A stretch of DNA of 64,000 nt from Syntrophaceae bacterium UBA6109 (GTDB lineage: Bacteria; Desulfobacterota; Syntrophia; Syntrophales; UBA6109). The notes under the pieces were generated by a model. The model did not search any database. It was not told the DNA's origin and saw only the letters and a program-made list of their open reading frames with translations. The stretch's first letter is position 1; every line of letters starts with the position of its first letter. The DNA lies in assembly GCA_002428445.1 (NCBI GenBank), contig DIWJ01000054.1, forward strand, positions 23,030 through 87,029, in the 5' to 3' direction. Made by a program: the position numbers and the translations under genes. This document shows positions 17,685-25,386 of this stretch, piece by piece.

Positions 17685-19032
17685 AAAACCCTACGTCAAA
17701 CCCGCCCTGACCCGCATATCGCTGGTAGACACGGAGAGATTCAAGGGGTCCTACCTGAAGGCCAAGGTCTGCTCCGCCATCGACGGCCATCCGGTACGCC
17801 GGCTGCTGCGGGATTTCGGGTCGCCCCTCTACGTGGTCTCGGAGGCATCCCTCCGCCGCGTTTTCCGCCGCATGCGGGACGCCTTCACGAGCCGCTGCCC
17901 CGGGGCGACAATCGCCTACTCCTACAAGACCAACTACCTGTCCGGCATCTGCGCGATCCTTCACCGCGAAGGCGCATGGGCGGAGGTCGTTTCGGGGCTG
18001 GAATACGAGATGGCGAGACGGCTGGCGGTGCCCGGCAACGAGATCGTCTTCAACGGACCGCACAAGAATCCCGCCGAGATGGGCCGGGCCTTCGCGGACG
18101 GCGCCGCCGTGAACCTGGATTCCTTCGATGACCTTCGGAAGGCAGAGCAGGTCGCCGAGACGCTGGGGCGGGAGGCGCGGGTCGGTATCCGCGTCAACAT
18201 GCAGCTCAATTACCCGGCCTGGGACAAGTTCGGCTTCGGCCTGGAATCCGGGCAGGCCTACGACGCCTGCCGGATCATCGCCCGGCACCGGCATCTGCGG
18301 CTGGCCGGCCTCCACTGCCATGTCGGAACCTACGTGATCGACCTGAGCATCTACCGGCGTCTGATCGAGAACCTCCTTTCGCTGGCGGTAAAGATCCGCG
18401 AAACCCTGGGCATCGGCCTGGAGTACCTCGACATCGGCGGCGGCTTCCCGTCCGCGAACACGCTGCACTCCCAGCTCATGCCCGGCGATACGACATCGCC
18501 GACGCCGGAGCAGTACGCCGAGACGATCTGCGATGCATTGAACCGCCGGAGCGGTGAACTGGCCGCGCCCGTGCGGCTGCTCCTGGAGCCCGGCCGCAGC
18601 GTCGTCGACGAATGCATGTCCCTGCTGTCCACCGTCGTGGCCGTCAAGGAATACAGCGGGGGACGCTTCGCCGTCATCGATGCGGGTGTCAACCTCCTGC
18701 CCACGGCGTATTATTACAGGTTCCAGATTCTGTCCGACCGGGAGGCCGCGGCGACCGAGCAGATCGACCTCGTCGGGCCGCTGTGCATGCAGATCGACGT
18801 TGTGCGCAGGGGGGCCACGCTCCCGCGGGTCCAGGCCGGGGATGTCCTGACGGTCCGCAACGTCGGCGCATACAACTTTTCACAGTCGATGGCGTTCATC
18901 TTCCCCAGGCCGGCCGTGGTCCTGGTCGGGGACGGCGGCGCCGAAATCCTCCGCCGGGCCGAAACCTATGAGGACATCAAGGGGCCGGAGCGGGTCCCCG
19001 AGAGGCTGTTCGGCAGGAGCACGGCCCCGTGA
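17668..19032 (+). CDS. Fold-III PLP decarboxylase with leader-like N-terminus
   Basis: The protein has 454 residues. From about residue 38 it is an ornithine/diaminopimelate-type decarboxylase: PLP lysine in AYSYKTNYL (about 87), GLHCHVGTY, the glycine loop DIGGGFPS, EPGRSVVDE, the active-site cysteine region GPLCMQID and GAYNFSQSM near the end. Substrate could be diaminopimelate, ornithine, arginine or a conjugated amino acid. The first 35 residues are unusual for this family: KKPYVKPALTRISLVD resembles the YxxPxL segment of RiPP leader peptides recognised by PqqD-like proteins. No later start is plausible without losing part of the fold. The gene overlaps its neighbours on both sides. Confidence 0.85.
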   Translation: MTTGNKKPYVKPALTRISLVDTERFKGSYLKAKVCSAIDGHPVRRLLRDFGSPLYVVSEASLRRVFRRMRDAFTSRCPGATIAYSYKTNYLSGICAILHREGAWAEVVSGLEYEMARRLAVPGNEIVFNGPHKNPAEMGRAFADGAAVNLDSFDDLRKAEQVAETLGREARVGIRVNMQLNYPAWDKFGFGLESGQAYDACRIIARHRHLRLAGLHCHVGTYVIDLSIYRRLIENLLSLAVKIRETLGIGLEYLDIGGGFPSANTLHSQLMPGDTTSPTPEQYAETICDALNRRSGELAAPVRLLLEPGRSVVDECMSLLSTVVAVKEYSGGRFAVIDAGVNLLPTAYYYRFQILSDREAAATEQIDLVGPLCMQIDVVRRGATLPRVQAGDVLTVRNVGAYNFSQSMAFIFPRPAVVLVGDGGAEILRRAETYEDIKGPERVPERLFGRSTAP

Positions 19033-20942
19033 ACATCCGCGACGCGACCGTTCTGACCGCGAGTCTCTGGCGGGAAATGACGTCCCGCCACGCCCCCCTC
19101 CGCTGGGTCGATATCGTTCTGCGCTCTTACGGTCAGGTCCTCTTTGCCGATTCCGCCCTGAGCGGGCTGTTTCTGATCCTGGCTCTGGGCATGCTCTCCG
19201 TAAGGACGCTTTTCTTTTCCCTGGCCGGCGCGCTGATCGCCAATGCCGCCGCCCGCCTTCTGCGAAAAGATCCTTTTTACCTCGAGCATGGGATCTACGG
19301 CTTCAACGGCGTGATTTTCGGGCTTTTCTGGAGCTGGTACTTTGTTCTTTCGCCGGTGTCCCTGAGCCTGTTCCTTCCGGCCGCGCTTCTTCTGTGTCCC
19401 CTGCAGTCCGCCCTGACGAAGAGCTTTTCCCGGGCGAAATCCTCCCTGCCGGTCATGAGCCTCCCGGCGGTCCTTCTTCTCTACGGCTCGCTGATCGCCG
19501 CCTACTGGCTCACCTTCAGCGCAAAAGTCGTTCCCTACGTGGAGTTGTTCGCACCGGCGATGGAAGCGATTGATCCACTGCTGCCCGTCAACCCGAATGA
19601 CGGCGGTCCCCTCTGGGCCTTCATCGTAACGCACGGTCTTCACGTGTGGGGCGCCATCTTCGCGGGGATTCTGATTTTTTCGCCGATCAGCTTTCTTACG
19701 GCCGCGGGGTTCGTCCTTTGCGGATACGCGGTGACGCTCCTCCTTCCGCCGTCGACCGCCTCGACCGCCGGAATTTACCTCGGCCTCAATGTCCTCCCCG
19801 CAACCGTCGGGATGTTCGGCATCCTGCTCGTGCCGAACCGCTGGGCGTTTCTGTACACGCTCCTCGGGTTTCTCGTCTGCACGGCCCTTTGGCTTCTTCT
19901 CTCCGGCCTTCTCGGTTTTCTCAACCTCCCCTTCCTGACCTTGCCGTTCAACCTGACGGTCCTTCTGCTCATGACGGCGGCCCTGCGCATGGGTCCCCTG
20001 CATTCCGGACTGGTCCCGGTTCCCCTGGACAGGATCACGACGCCCGAAAAGGCCATCCGCTCGCGGCGGCCGCTGCTCGGACCCTACCCGCAGGCCCCGG
20101 GCATCCGGCAGGCGGCCGGTTTTTTCCGGGGGCTGCTGCCCGGCGGCAGGCCGACGCCGCAGGAAATCGCCGGCCTGGTCGAGGCAATCCGGGCCGCCCG
20201 CTCGATCGCGATCCTCTCCGGCGCCGGAACAAGCACGGAATCGGGAATCCCCGATTTCCGGGACAATCCGGCCTTCTGGCGACGCTTCGGCGCCGAGGAG
20301 ATGACCTACGGAAATTTCCTCTCGCGGCCGGACGTGCGCGAACGCTACTGGGAGATGGAGCGGCAATTCCACCGGCTGATCGAAGAGGCACGTCCGAACG
20401 ACGTTCACCGCGCCGCCGTTCGTCTGGAAGAGATGGGAAAGCTTTCCTGCGTGGTCACACAGAACGTGGATGGTCTTTTTCAGAAGGCGGGGGTATCAGC
20501 CGGGCGGGTGATCGAGGTGCATGGAAGCATCCGCACCGCCCGCTGCGTCCGCTGCGGGACGGTTCATACGGTTGCCGAGATCGAGGCAATGCTTGGGGCG
20601 GGGATCGCAGACCCCTTTTGCCGGTCCTGCCGGGAGCCGCTCAAACCGGACACGGTTTTCATGGGGGAGCCGCTCGACGAGGCGGTGGCCGGCGAGGCGC
20701 TTTTCCGCATCCTGAGCTCGGGCCTCCTTCTCGTCGTCGGCACAAGCCTGCAGGTGGACCCCGTCGCCTCTTTCGCCGATCTCGCCTGGCGGAAGGGAGT
20801 CCGGATCGCCGTCGTCAATCTCCAGCCGACCCCCAAAGACGGCCTGGCGGAGATCGTCGTCCGGAAGCCCCTGGGTCCTGTCTTCCGCAAAATCCTGAAA
20901 TCGCTCGCCGGCGGGCCGGTCACAGACCCAGCCGGCCGCTGA
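19029..20942 (+). CDS. Urea transporter-sirtuin (Sir2) fusion protein
   Basis: The protein has 637 residues in one uninterrupted frame from a GTG that overlaps the preceding TGA. Residues about 20-330 are a urea transporter-family membrane domain: RSYGQVLFADSALSGL, HGIYGFNGVIFGLFW and, in the second half, GIYLGLNVLPATVGMF, with about ten hydrophobic segments. After a linker of about 50 residues, residues about 385-630 form a full Sir2 domain: SGAGTSTESGIPDFR for NAD binding, TQNVDGL, the catalytic His in EVHGS (about 498), CVRCG and CRSC as the zinc site, and VVGTSLQVDP. NAD-dependent deacylase activity is expected on the cytosolic side. I do not know this combination as a common architecture. 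Confidence 0.85.
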   Translation: MNIRDATVLTASLWREMTSRHAPLRWVDIVLRSYGQVLFADSALSGLFLILALGMLSVRTLFFSLAGALIANAAARLLRKDPFYLEHGIYGFNGVIFGLFWSWYFVLSPVSLSLFLPAALLLCPLQSALTKSFSRAKSSLPVMSLPAVLLLYGSLIAAYWLTFSAKVVPYVELFAPAMEAIDPLLPVNPNDGGPLWAFIVTHGLHVWGAIFAGILIFSPISFLTAAGFVLCGYAVTLLLPPSTASTAGIYLGLNVLPATVGMFGILLVPNRWAFLYTLLGFLVCTALWLLLSGLLGFLNLPFLTLPFNLTVLLLMTAALRMGPLHSGLVPVPLDRITTPEKAIRSRRPLLGPYPQAPGIRQAAGFFRGLLPGGRPTPQEIAGLVEAIRAARSIAILSGAGTSTESGIPDFRDNPAFWRRFGAEEMTYGNFLSRPDVRERYWEMERQFHRLIEEARPNDVHRAAVRLEEMGKLSCVVTQNVDGLFQKAGVSAGRVIEVHGSIRTARCVRCGTVHTVAEIEAMLGAGIADPFCRSCREPLKPDTVFMGEPLDEAVAGEALFRILSSGLLLVVGTSLQVDPVASFADLAWRKGVRIAVVNLQPTPKDGLAEIVVRKPLGPVFRKILKSLAGGPVTDPAGR

Positions 20943-21474
20943 TCCCCTGCATCGCCGCGAGCGCGATGGCTGCGAACTCGTCCAGCGGCAATCCGATCTT
21001 CTCGCATTCCAGGACCGTATCCCGGTTCACCGAGGCGGCAAAGGCCTTCTCCTTCATGCGCTTGGTCACCGACTTCACCTTCACGCTGGCGAGTTTCCTG
21101 TCGGGATAGACCAGCGCCGTCGCCGTAATGAGGCCCGTGACGGTTTCGCCGGCCGCCAGGGCGAAATGAAACTCCTTTGAACGGACAGCCCCGGCCGCCG
21201 CTTCATTGTGCATCCGCACCGCTTCGATCATCTCCGGATCGCAGTTGTTTTCCGACAGGATCCTTTCTCCTTCCAGACCGTGGACCGCCAGGTCCCCGCC
21301 GACCCGTTCGATGTCGATGTCGTGCAGAAGCCCCGCCAGGCCCCACTGATCCTCATCGCGGCCGAGACGCTTCGCCAGCGCCCGCAATACCGCCTCCGCG
21401 GCCAGGCTGTGCCGTATCATATTTTCGTTCTTCACGTACTGCGCAAGAAGCGCCACCGCCTCATCCCGTGTCAT
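20920..21474 (-). CDS. HD-domain protein (HDIG-type)
   Basis: The protein has 184 residues. Metal ligands of an HD phosphohydrolase are visible as MIRHSLAAEAV near residue 19 and LLHDIDIE near 50, with a further His in AVHGLEGE and in RMHNEAA. Such small HD proteins are nucleotidases or phosphodiesterases of unknown substrate. The ATG at 21474 has GGGAGGAGG upstream. The 3' end overlaps the convergent urea transporter-sirtuin gene by 23 bases. Confidence 0.85.
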   Translation of the reverse strand: MTRDEAVALLAQYVKNENMIRHSLAAEAVLRALAKRLGRDEDQWGLAGLLHDIDIERVGGDLAVHGLEGERILSENNCDPEMIEAVRMHNEAAAGAVRSKEFHFALAAGETVTGLITATALVYPDRKLASVKVKSVTKRMKEKAFAASVNRDTVLECEKIGLPLDEFAAIALAAMQGISGRLGL

Positions 21475-21768
21475 GGTCTCCTCCTCCCGGTTGCCGATGA
21501 TCGCAGAAACTGCGGAAGATCATAACGCATCCCGGGCATGGAACGCCAGCCGCGCTTTGGTTTTCTGGAAAGTCCCGCCTCACGGGAGGCGCAGGGCGGG
21601 GATACCGCGATGGTTGCTTCGGATGGGTCTTTTTCAGGGGTGGAACGGAGATGCGGAAATGCGGGCAAGGCTATCCGGCGAACAATCGCTGAGCAGAACA
21701 ACTGCCTTGAAAACTCTTCTTGTTCAAGGAGCCGCCCTCCCGGGCGGCCGTCGGCCACTCGTGGACAG
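21475..21768. other. Intergenic region with hairpins
   Basis: No credible gene is seen. It contains the inverted repeat GCCTC/GAGGC near 21585-21600 and a perfect seven-base GCCGCCC/GGGCGGC stem with a four-base loop at 21731-21748. The latter lies just downstream of the small membrane peptide on the minus strand and could stop its transcript, although the T-run is poor. Confidence 0.4.
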
Positions 21769-21861
21769 TTACATGTTCATGACGTAAACGACGCCGATGA
21801 CCATGCAGCTGGCAAGGAAGACCCAGGCGCCGGACAACATCTGTATCGTGCTCTTTTTCAT
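21769..21861 (-). CDS. 30-residue single-span membrane peptide
   Basis: A short frame begins with ATG at 21861, eight bases after AGGGGGGAA, and ends with TAA. It encodes 30 residues: a basic start MKKSTIQM and one hydrophobic helix (GAWVFLASCMVIGVVYVM) that fills the rest. The good ribosome site, the flanking hairpins and the consistent membrane-helix composition support translation. I do not recognise a named family. It could be a small membrane-protein partner or a toxin-like peptide. Confidence 0.55.
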   Translation of the reverse strand: MKKSTIQMLSGAWVFLASCMVIGVVYVMNM

Positions 21862-21911
21862 GTGTTCCCCCCTGTTGCATCTCTGAACTTCACTTCAGAG
21901 AGACTGCCTGC

Positions 21912-21947
21912 AAAAAACCCCCAGTGCCCTAAAACGGGCTCTGGGGG
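21912..21947 (-). terminator. Rho-independent terminator of the arsM transcript
   Basis: Read on the minus strand, CCCCCAGAGCCC and GGGCACTGGGGG form a 12-base stem (one mismatch) with a six-base loop, followed directly by TTTTTT. It lies about 75 bases after the arsM stop. Confidence 0.8.
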
Positions 21948-22021
21948 CCAAAACGCCAAAACCAATTAAAGAAACTGATTTATCTATGGACCGCCTGCTC
22001 CCTCAAGTCAAGGAGTATTGT

Positions 22022-22858
22022 TCAGGAAGCCGTCGGCTTGACGGCGGAGATCTTCAGGCTCGCGACAGCGGCCGAAAGCCTCCGGGCCGCATCCTCCAGG
22101 ATTCCGTGATCGATGCCGAGTTCCTTCAGCGACGGGTGGTCGATCATGTCCTGCACGGGAAAAATCGTCTCGTCGACGATCCGTATGTCCGAAAAACCGG
22201 CCGCCGCAACGGCGCGGAGGTAGTCTTCCTTCAGCGAGGCGCCGGCGACGCAGCCGACGTAAGCCTCAACGGATTCCCTCAAGTCCGCCGGCAGTTCCCG
22301 TAGGAGGACGATGTCGGAGACCATCAGGCGACCGCCGGTTTTGAGCACACGGAGCGCCTCGCGAAACACCCGCTCCTTGTCGGGAGCGAGGTTGATCACG
22401 CAATTGGAAATGACGATATCGGCCGTATTGTCCGCGACGGGGAGATTCTCGATCCCGCCCAGCCGGAACTCTACATTCCCGTAGCCGCCCTTGCGGGCGT
22501 TTGTCCTTGCCTTGTCGAGCATCTCGGGGGTCATGTCCACGCCGATCACGCGTCCGCCTTTCCCGACGGCGCGCGCCGCGAGGAAACAATCAAACCCGGC
22601 GCCGGACCCCAGATCGACCACCGTCTCTCCTTCCTTCAGAGAGGCCAGAGCGATCGGATTTCCGCACCCCAGGCCGAGATTGGCCCCCTCCGGGACGCCC
22701 TGCACGTCATCACGGCTGTAGCCAAGGCCGATGCTGATCGTCTCCGCGGCAGCGCCGCTTCCGCAGCAGGACGCCGACGGCCCGCAGCAGCTGCTTCCGG
22801 TTTTTGCAATTTTTCCATAACTCTGACGGACATTCTTTTTGACTTCTTCTTCCTTCAT
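22022..22858 (-). CDS. arsM: Arsenite S-adenosylmethionine methyltransferase
   Basis: This 278-residue class I methyltransferase has the SAM motif [16 protein letters not shown]. The three cysteines of ArsM enzymes are present in [16 protein letters not shown] and VGCVAGA, and the N-terminus carries additional paired cysteines ([11 protein letters not shown]). It methylates As(III). The frame extends six residues further, but the ATG at 22858 follows GGAGGAGAG. It lies 65 bases downstream of the AbrB-like gene on the same strand and is probably cotranscribed with it. Confidence 0.93.
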   Translation of the reverse strand: MKEEEVKKNVRQSYGKIAKTGSSCCGPSASCCGSGAAAETISIGLGYSRDDVQGVPEGANLGLGCGNPIALASLKEGETVVDLGSGAGFDCFLAARAVGKGGRVIGVDMTPEMLDKARTNARKGGYGNVEFRLGGIENLPVADNTADIVISNCVINLAPDKERVFREALRVLKTGGRLMVSDIVLLRELPADLRESVEAYVGCVAGASLKEDYLRAVAAAGFSDIRIVDETIFPVQDMIDHPSLKELGIDHGILEDAARRLSAAVASLKISAVKPTAS

Positions 22859-22923
22859 GTTTCTCTCCTCCGGCATCCGGGAAATCCCGCCTTTTCAACG
22901 GCCCGCTGTTTTCGAAATTTCCG

Positions 22924-23208
22924 CTATTTCGACGGAAATGCGTCCCTCATGACCGGACCAAGAAACCCCTTGATCTGTTCCGCGAGGGAATCGGCCTTGA
23001 TCAGCGTGATGCAACAGACCGCCCCATCCTTTTCCCAGGCGACAACGGCCAGCTTGTCCCCTGCCTTGATGTCCGCTCTGTCCCGCAGTTCCTTGGGAAG
23101 GACCATCTGGCCCCGGTCGTCGACACTGACGAGCGACTCCACGCGGCAGGAACCCGCCGCCAGTCCCCCGGGAGCGCAGCAGGACTTCTTCTTCGATCCG
23201 CCTGCCAT
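22924..23208 (-). CDS. AbrB-like, HgcAB-associated-type protein
   Basis: The protein has 94 residues. A Cys-rich head (SCCAPGG...GSCRVESL) precedes an AbrB/SpoVT swapped-hairpin domain with VSVDDRGQMVLPKELRD and AGDKLAVVAWEKDG. It ends in CCITLIKADSLAEQIKGFLG. This combination matches the small AbrB-like proteins annotated as HgcAB-associated, which often sit with mercury-methylation or arsM genes. hgcA and hgcB are not in this window. It is probably a regulator whose paired cysteines could sense thiophilic metals (inference). The ATG at 23208 is preceded by GGAGGACAAG. Confidence 0.78.
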   Translation of the reverse strand: MAGGSKKKSCCAPGGLAAGSCRVESLVSVDDRGQMVLPKELRDRADIKAGDKLAVVAWEKDGAVCCITLIKADSLAEQIKGFLGPVMRDAFPSK

Positions 23209-23233
23209 CTCTTCTTGTCCTCCTGTAGGGAAT

Positions 23234-23280
23234 TTTGATTATTCTGTCTATTCTGATTAGTCAGTCGGTTCTGATTATTA
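23234..23280 (-). promoter_or_regulatory. 18-bp-period direct repeats upstream of the AbrB-like/arsM genes
   Basis: On the minus strand TAATCA occurs three times at an exact 18-base spacing (plus-strand TGATTA at 23236, 23254 and 23272), with the sequence between also partly conserved (CAGAA, GAC). The array is AT-rich against its surroundings and lies 26-70 bases upstream of the AbrB-like start. It looks like an iterated operator, with the AbrB-like protein or an ArsR-type regulator as candidate binder. Confidence 0.6.
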
Positions 23281-23315
23281 GGATTGAGGGGATTCTGTCA
23301 AGAGGCGAAGAGGGA

Positions 23316-24713
23316 TTATCGGGTGCGGTCTTCCGCTGCGACCCGGCGGAACTTCCTGTCCAGCCCGTTGCGGCTGTACAGGCGGTAATGCTCGGAATCC
23401 GTAAATGCGCTGCGGTAGGAGGCGTTGAACTTGTAGGCCATGACGGTCGCGGCCGGGCTTCCCGTCGTCCGAAGGGTATTCAAGGTCCTCTTCACGGTTT
23501 CCCAGCCGCCGTAATACCGCTGCCTCAGATACGTAAATCCCCCGTACACGTCGTCGATCGACATCCGCGCCGGCGTAAATACGAGCTTCGTGAGGCGATA
23601 ATCATCCCAGGCCTCGGGGAAATTGTCATGCAGGATCCGTCCTTCCCGCCGGAGTTTCTCCCAGAGCCTCGTGCCCGGCAAAGGGGTGGGTTTGGTCAGT
23701 TGAAGGACGTCGATATGGGATGCCCGGACAAATTGCAGCGTGGCGTCGAAGACGTCAGGGCCGTCTTCGTCGCCTCCCAGGACGAAGGCGCCGTGAAAGG
23801 CGATGCCGCCTTTGCGGATCGCCGCGATCAATTCCTTGTAGCGGTGCTGGTGAAGACGCTGGAGATTCAGGGACTTGTTGTAAGCGCGAAGCGTATCGGC
23901 ATTGATGGATTCCATCCCGACAAAGACGATCCGCAGTCCTGCCCTGGCCGCAAGCCGGATCAGATCCGGGTCCTCGCCGAACTGGATGGACGCCTGGGCG
24001 AAGAAATGCTTCCGGATCCCCCTTTCCAGGATGCGGGAGAAGAAAGCGAAGGTCCAATCCCGGTCCTCTTTGCCGAAGCCGATGATGTTGTCGTCGGTCA
24101 GCATCACCATCTTCTGCGGAATCCGTTCCAGTTCGTCGACGACGGACTCCAAAAGCCGCCTGCGAAAACGCCGGCCGTTGAATGCCGTAACGGAACAGAA
24201 GAGGCAATCCATCGGACACCCGCGCGAGGTCTGAAGACTTCCCCAGCGGTAATGATCGTTCCGGAGGAGGTCCCGGCGGGGCGTCGGCAGATTGTCCAGA
24301 CTTTCCCATCCGCCTTTATACACCTTCCCGAGACGCCCCGTCTCGAAATCCGCCAGCACCTTGGGCCAGACGGATTCGGCCTCGCCGACGACGACGGCGT
24401 CGCAGAAACGGAGGGCCTCCTCGGGAAGCATCGAGACATGGATGCCCCCCATGACGGTTGGAATACCCCGTTCGCGATAGATCTGCGCGATCTGATACCC
24501 CCGGAAGACCGAGGCCGTATAGGCGGTGATGCCGACGATGTCGGCTTCCCGGTAGACAAAAGGCGAAATGTTCTCGTCAATCAGCTCGATCTGATAGTGG
24601 CTCGGGGTTGCGGCGGCAACGTAGGAGAGGTTCAGCGGCGGCCAGGACGTCGCCTCGGCGTTGCCCAGACCCTTGTGGACATTGGATGGGTTGATCAACA
24701 ACAAACGGGGCAT
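23316..24713 (-). CDS. B12-binding domain radical SAM protein
   Basis: The protein has 465 residues. The N-terminal cobalamin-binding Rossmann domain starts MPRLLLINPSN and includes IVGITAYTASVF and GGIHVSMLPEE. The radical SAM core has the cluster motif CPMDCLFC (about residue 165) after TSRG. This class includes methyltransferases and ring-modifying enzymes, e.g. in hopanoid, bacteriochlorophyll and antibiotic pathways; no substrate can be assigned. The start is placed at the ATG 24713, preceded by GAGGT, because upstream sequence is the terminator of the rubrerythrin gene. It stands apart from the AbrB-like gene downstream (107-base gap). Confidence 0.87.
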   Translation of the reverse strand: MPRLLLINPSNVHKGLGNAEATSWPPLNLSYVAAATPSHYQIELIDENISPFVYREADIVGITAYTASVFRGYQIAQIYRERGIPTVMGGIHVSMLPEEALRFCDAVVVGEAESVWPKVLADFETGRLGKVYKGGWESLDNLPTPRRDLLRNDHYRWGSLQTSRGCPMDCLFCSVTAFNGRRFRRRLLESVVDELERIPQKMVMLTDDNIIGFGKEDRDWTFAFFSRILERGIRKHFFAQASIQFGEDPDLIRLAARAGLRIVFVGMESINADTLRAYNKSLNLQRLHQHRYKELIAAIRKGGIAFHGAFVLGGDEDGPDVFDATLQFVRASHIDVLQLTKPTPLPGTRLWEKLRREGRILHDNFPEAWDDYRLTKLVFTPARMSIDDVYGGFTYLRQRYYGGWETVKRTLNTLRTTGSPAATVMAYKFNASYRSAFTDSEHYRLYSRNGLDRKFRRVAAEDRTR

Positions 24714-24747
24714 CGGACCTCGTTGCGTCCTGAACGAAAGAGAAAGG

Positions 24748-24782
24748 AAAAAACGGAACGGCCGGGCTCGAAATCCCGGCCG
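24748..24782 (-). terminator. Rho-independent terminator after rubrerythrin
   Basis: On the minus strand CGGCCGGG and CCCGGCCG form a perfect eight-base stem with an eight-base loop, followed by TTCCGTTTTTTCC. It lies 17 bases after the rubrerythrin stop. Confidence 0.75.
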
Positions 24783-24798
24783 CACAGGAAATTCCCGA

Positions 24799-25290
24799 CT
24801 ATTCGACTTCGCGGAAGACCTTGCCTTTCGCGCCGCAGACCGGGCAGGTGTCCGGCGCTTCCCTTTCCGCGGTATAACCGCAGATCGGACATACGTAATA
24901 GGAATAGGCTTCGCCTGCCGGTGCCGCAGCCATGGCCTCGTAGAGCTTCGCGTGAATCTTCTCCACTTCGTTAGCGAAGGTGAAGGTCCGCTCCGCTTCC
25001 CTGTTTCCTTCGGCCTTGGCCGCCGCGATCATCTCCGGATACATCGATTTGAACTCGTGGATTTCCCCGGCCAGCGCCTCCCGGAGGTTTTCCGCCGTCG
25101 TGCGAATGCCTTTCATCGCCCGGAGGTGATTGTGGGCGTGGACGGTTTCCGCTTCCGCCGCCGCTCGGAACAGCCGGGCAGCCTGGGGAAATCCCTCCGC
25201 GTCCGCTTTTGCGGCAAAGGCCAGATACTTGCGGTTCGCCTGGGATTCGCCCGCGAAAGCCGCCTTCAATGCTTCTTCCGATTTGGACAT
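24799..25290 (-). CDS. Rubrerythrin
   Basis: The protein has 163 residues. A ferritin-like diiron domain comes first (AGESQANRKYLAFA, AETVHAHNHL, GEIHEFKSMYPEM, NEVEKIHAKLY). A C-terminal rubredoxin-type domain follows, with its two cysteine pairs in YVCPICGYTAE and DTCPVCGAKG. Rubrerythrins reduce hydrogen peroxide in anaerobes. The ATG at 25290 follows AGGAGAAG. A strong terminator follows the stop. Confidence 0.95.
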   Translation of the reverse strand: MSKSEEALKAAFAGESQANRKYLAFAAKADAEGFPQAARLFRAAAEAETVHAHNHLRAMKGIRTTAENLREALAGEIHEFKSMYPEMIAAAKAEGNREAERTFTFANEVEKIHAKLYEAMAAAPAGEAYSYYVCPICGYTAEREAPDTCPVCGAKGKVFREVE

Positions 25291-25386
25291 CGTCTTCTCC
25301 TTTCTGCAAATGGTTCCAATGGAAATTTCCGCCGTCTGGAACACCGTTCGCGACAAGCGGCGGCGCAATGGCACGACACCCGCCTG

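Noticed and set aside
17668..17775. Leader-like segment as a separate small precursor gene
   Set aside because: There is no stop between it and the decarboxylase domain, and no internal start with a ribosome site; it is an N-terminal extension, reported as such.
21540..21700. Possible riboswitch
   Set aside because: Stem-loops are present, but no known aptamer core (cyclic di-GMP, cobalamin, SAM) could be matched by eye.
23235..24974. 579-codon plus-strand open frame
   Set aside because: It is antisense to the radical SAM gene and crosses its promoter and a terminator.
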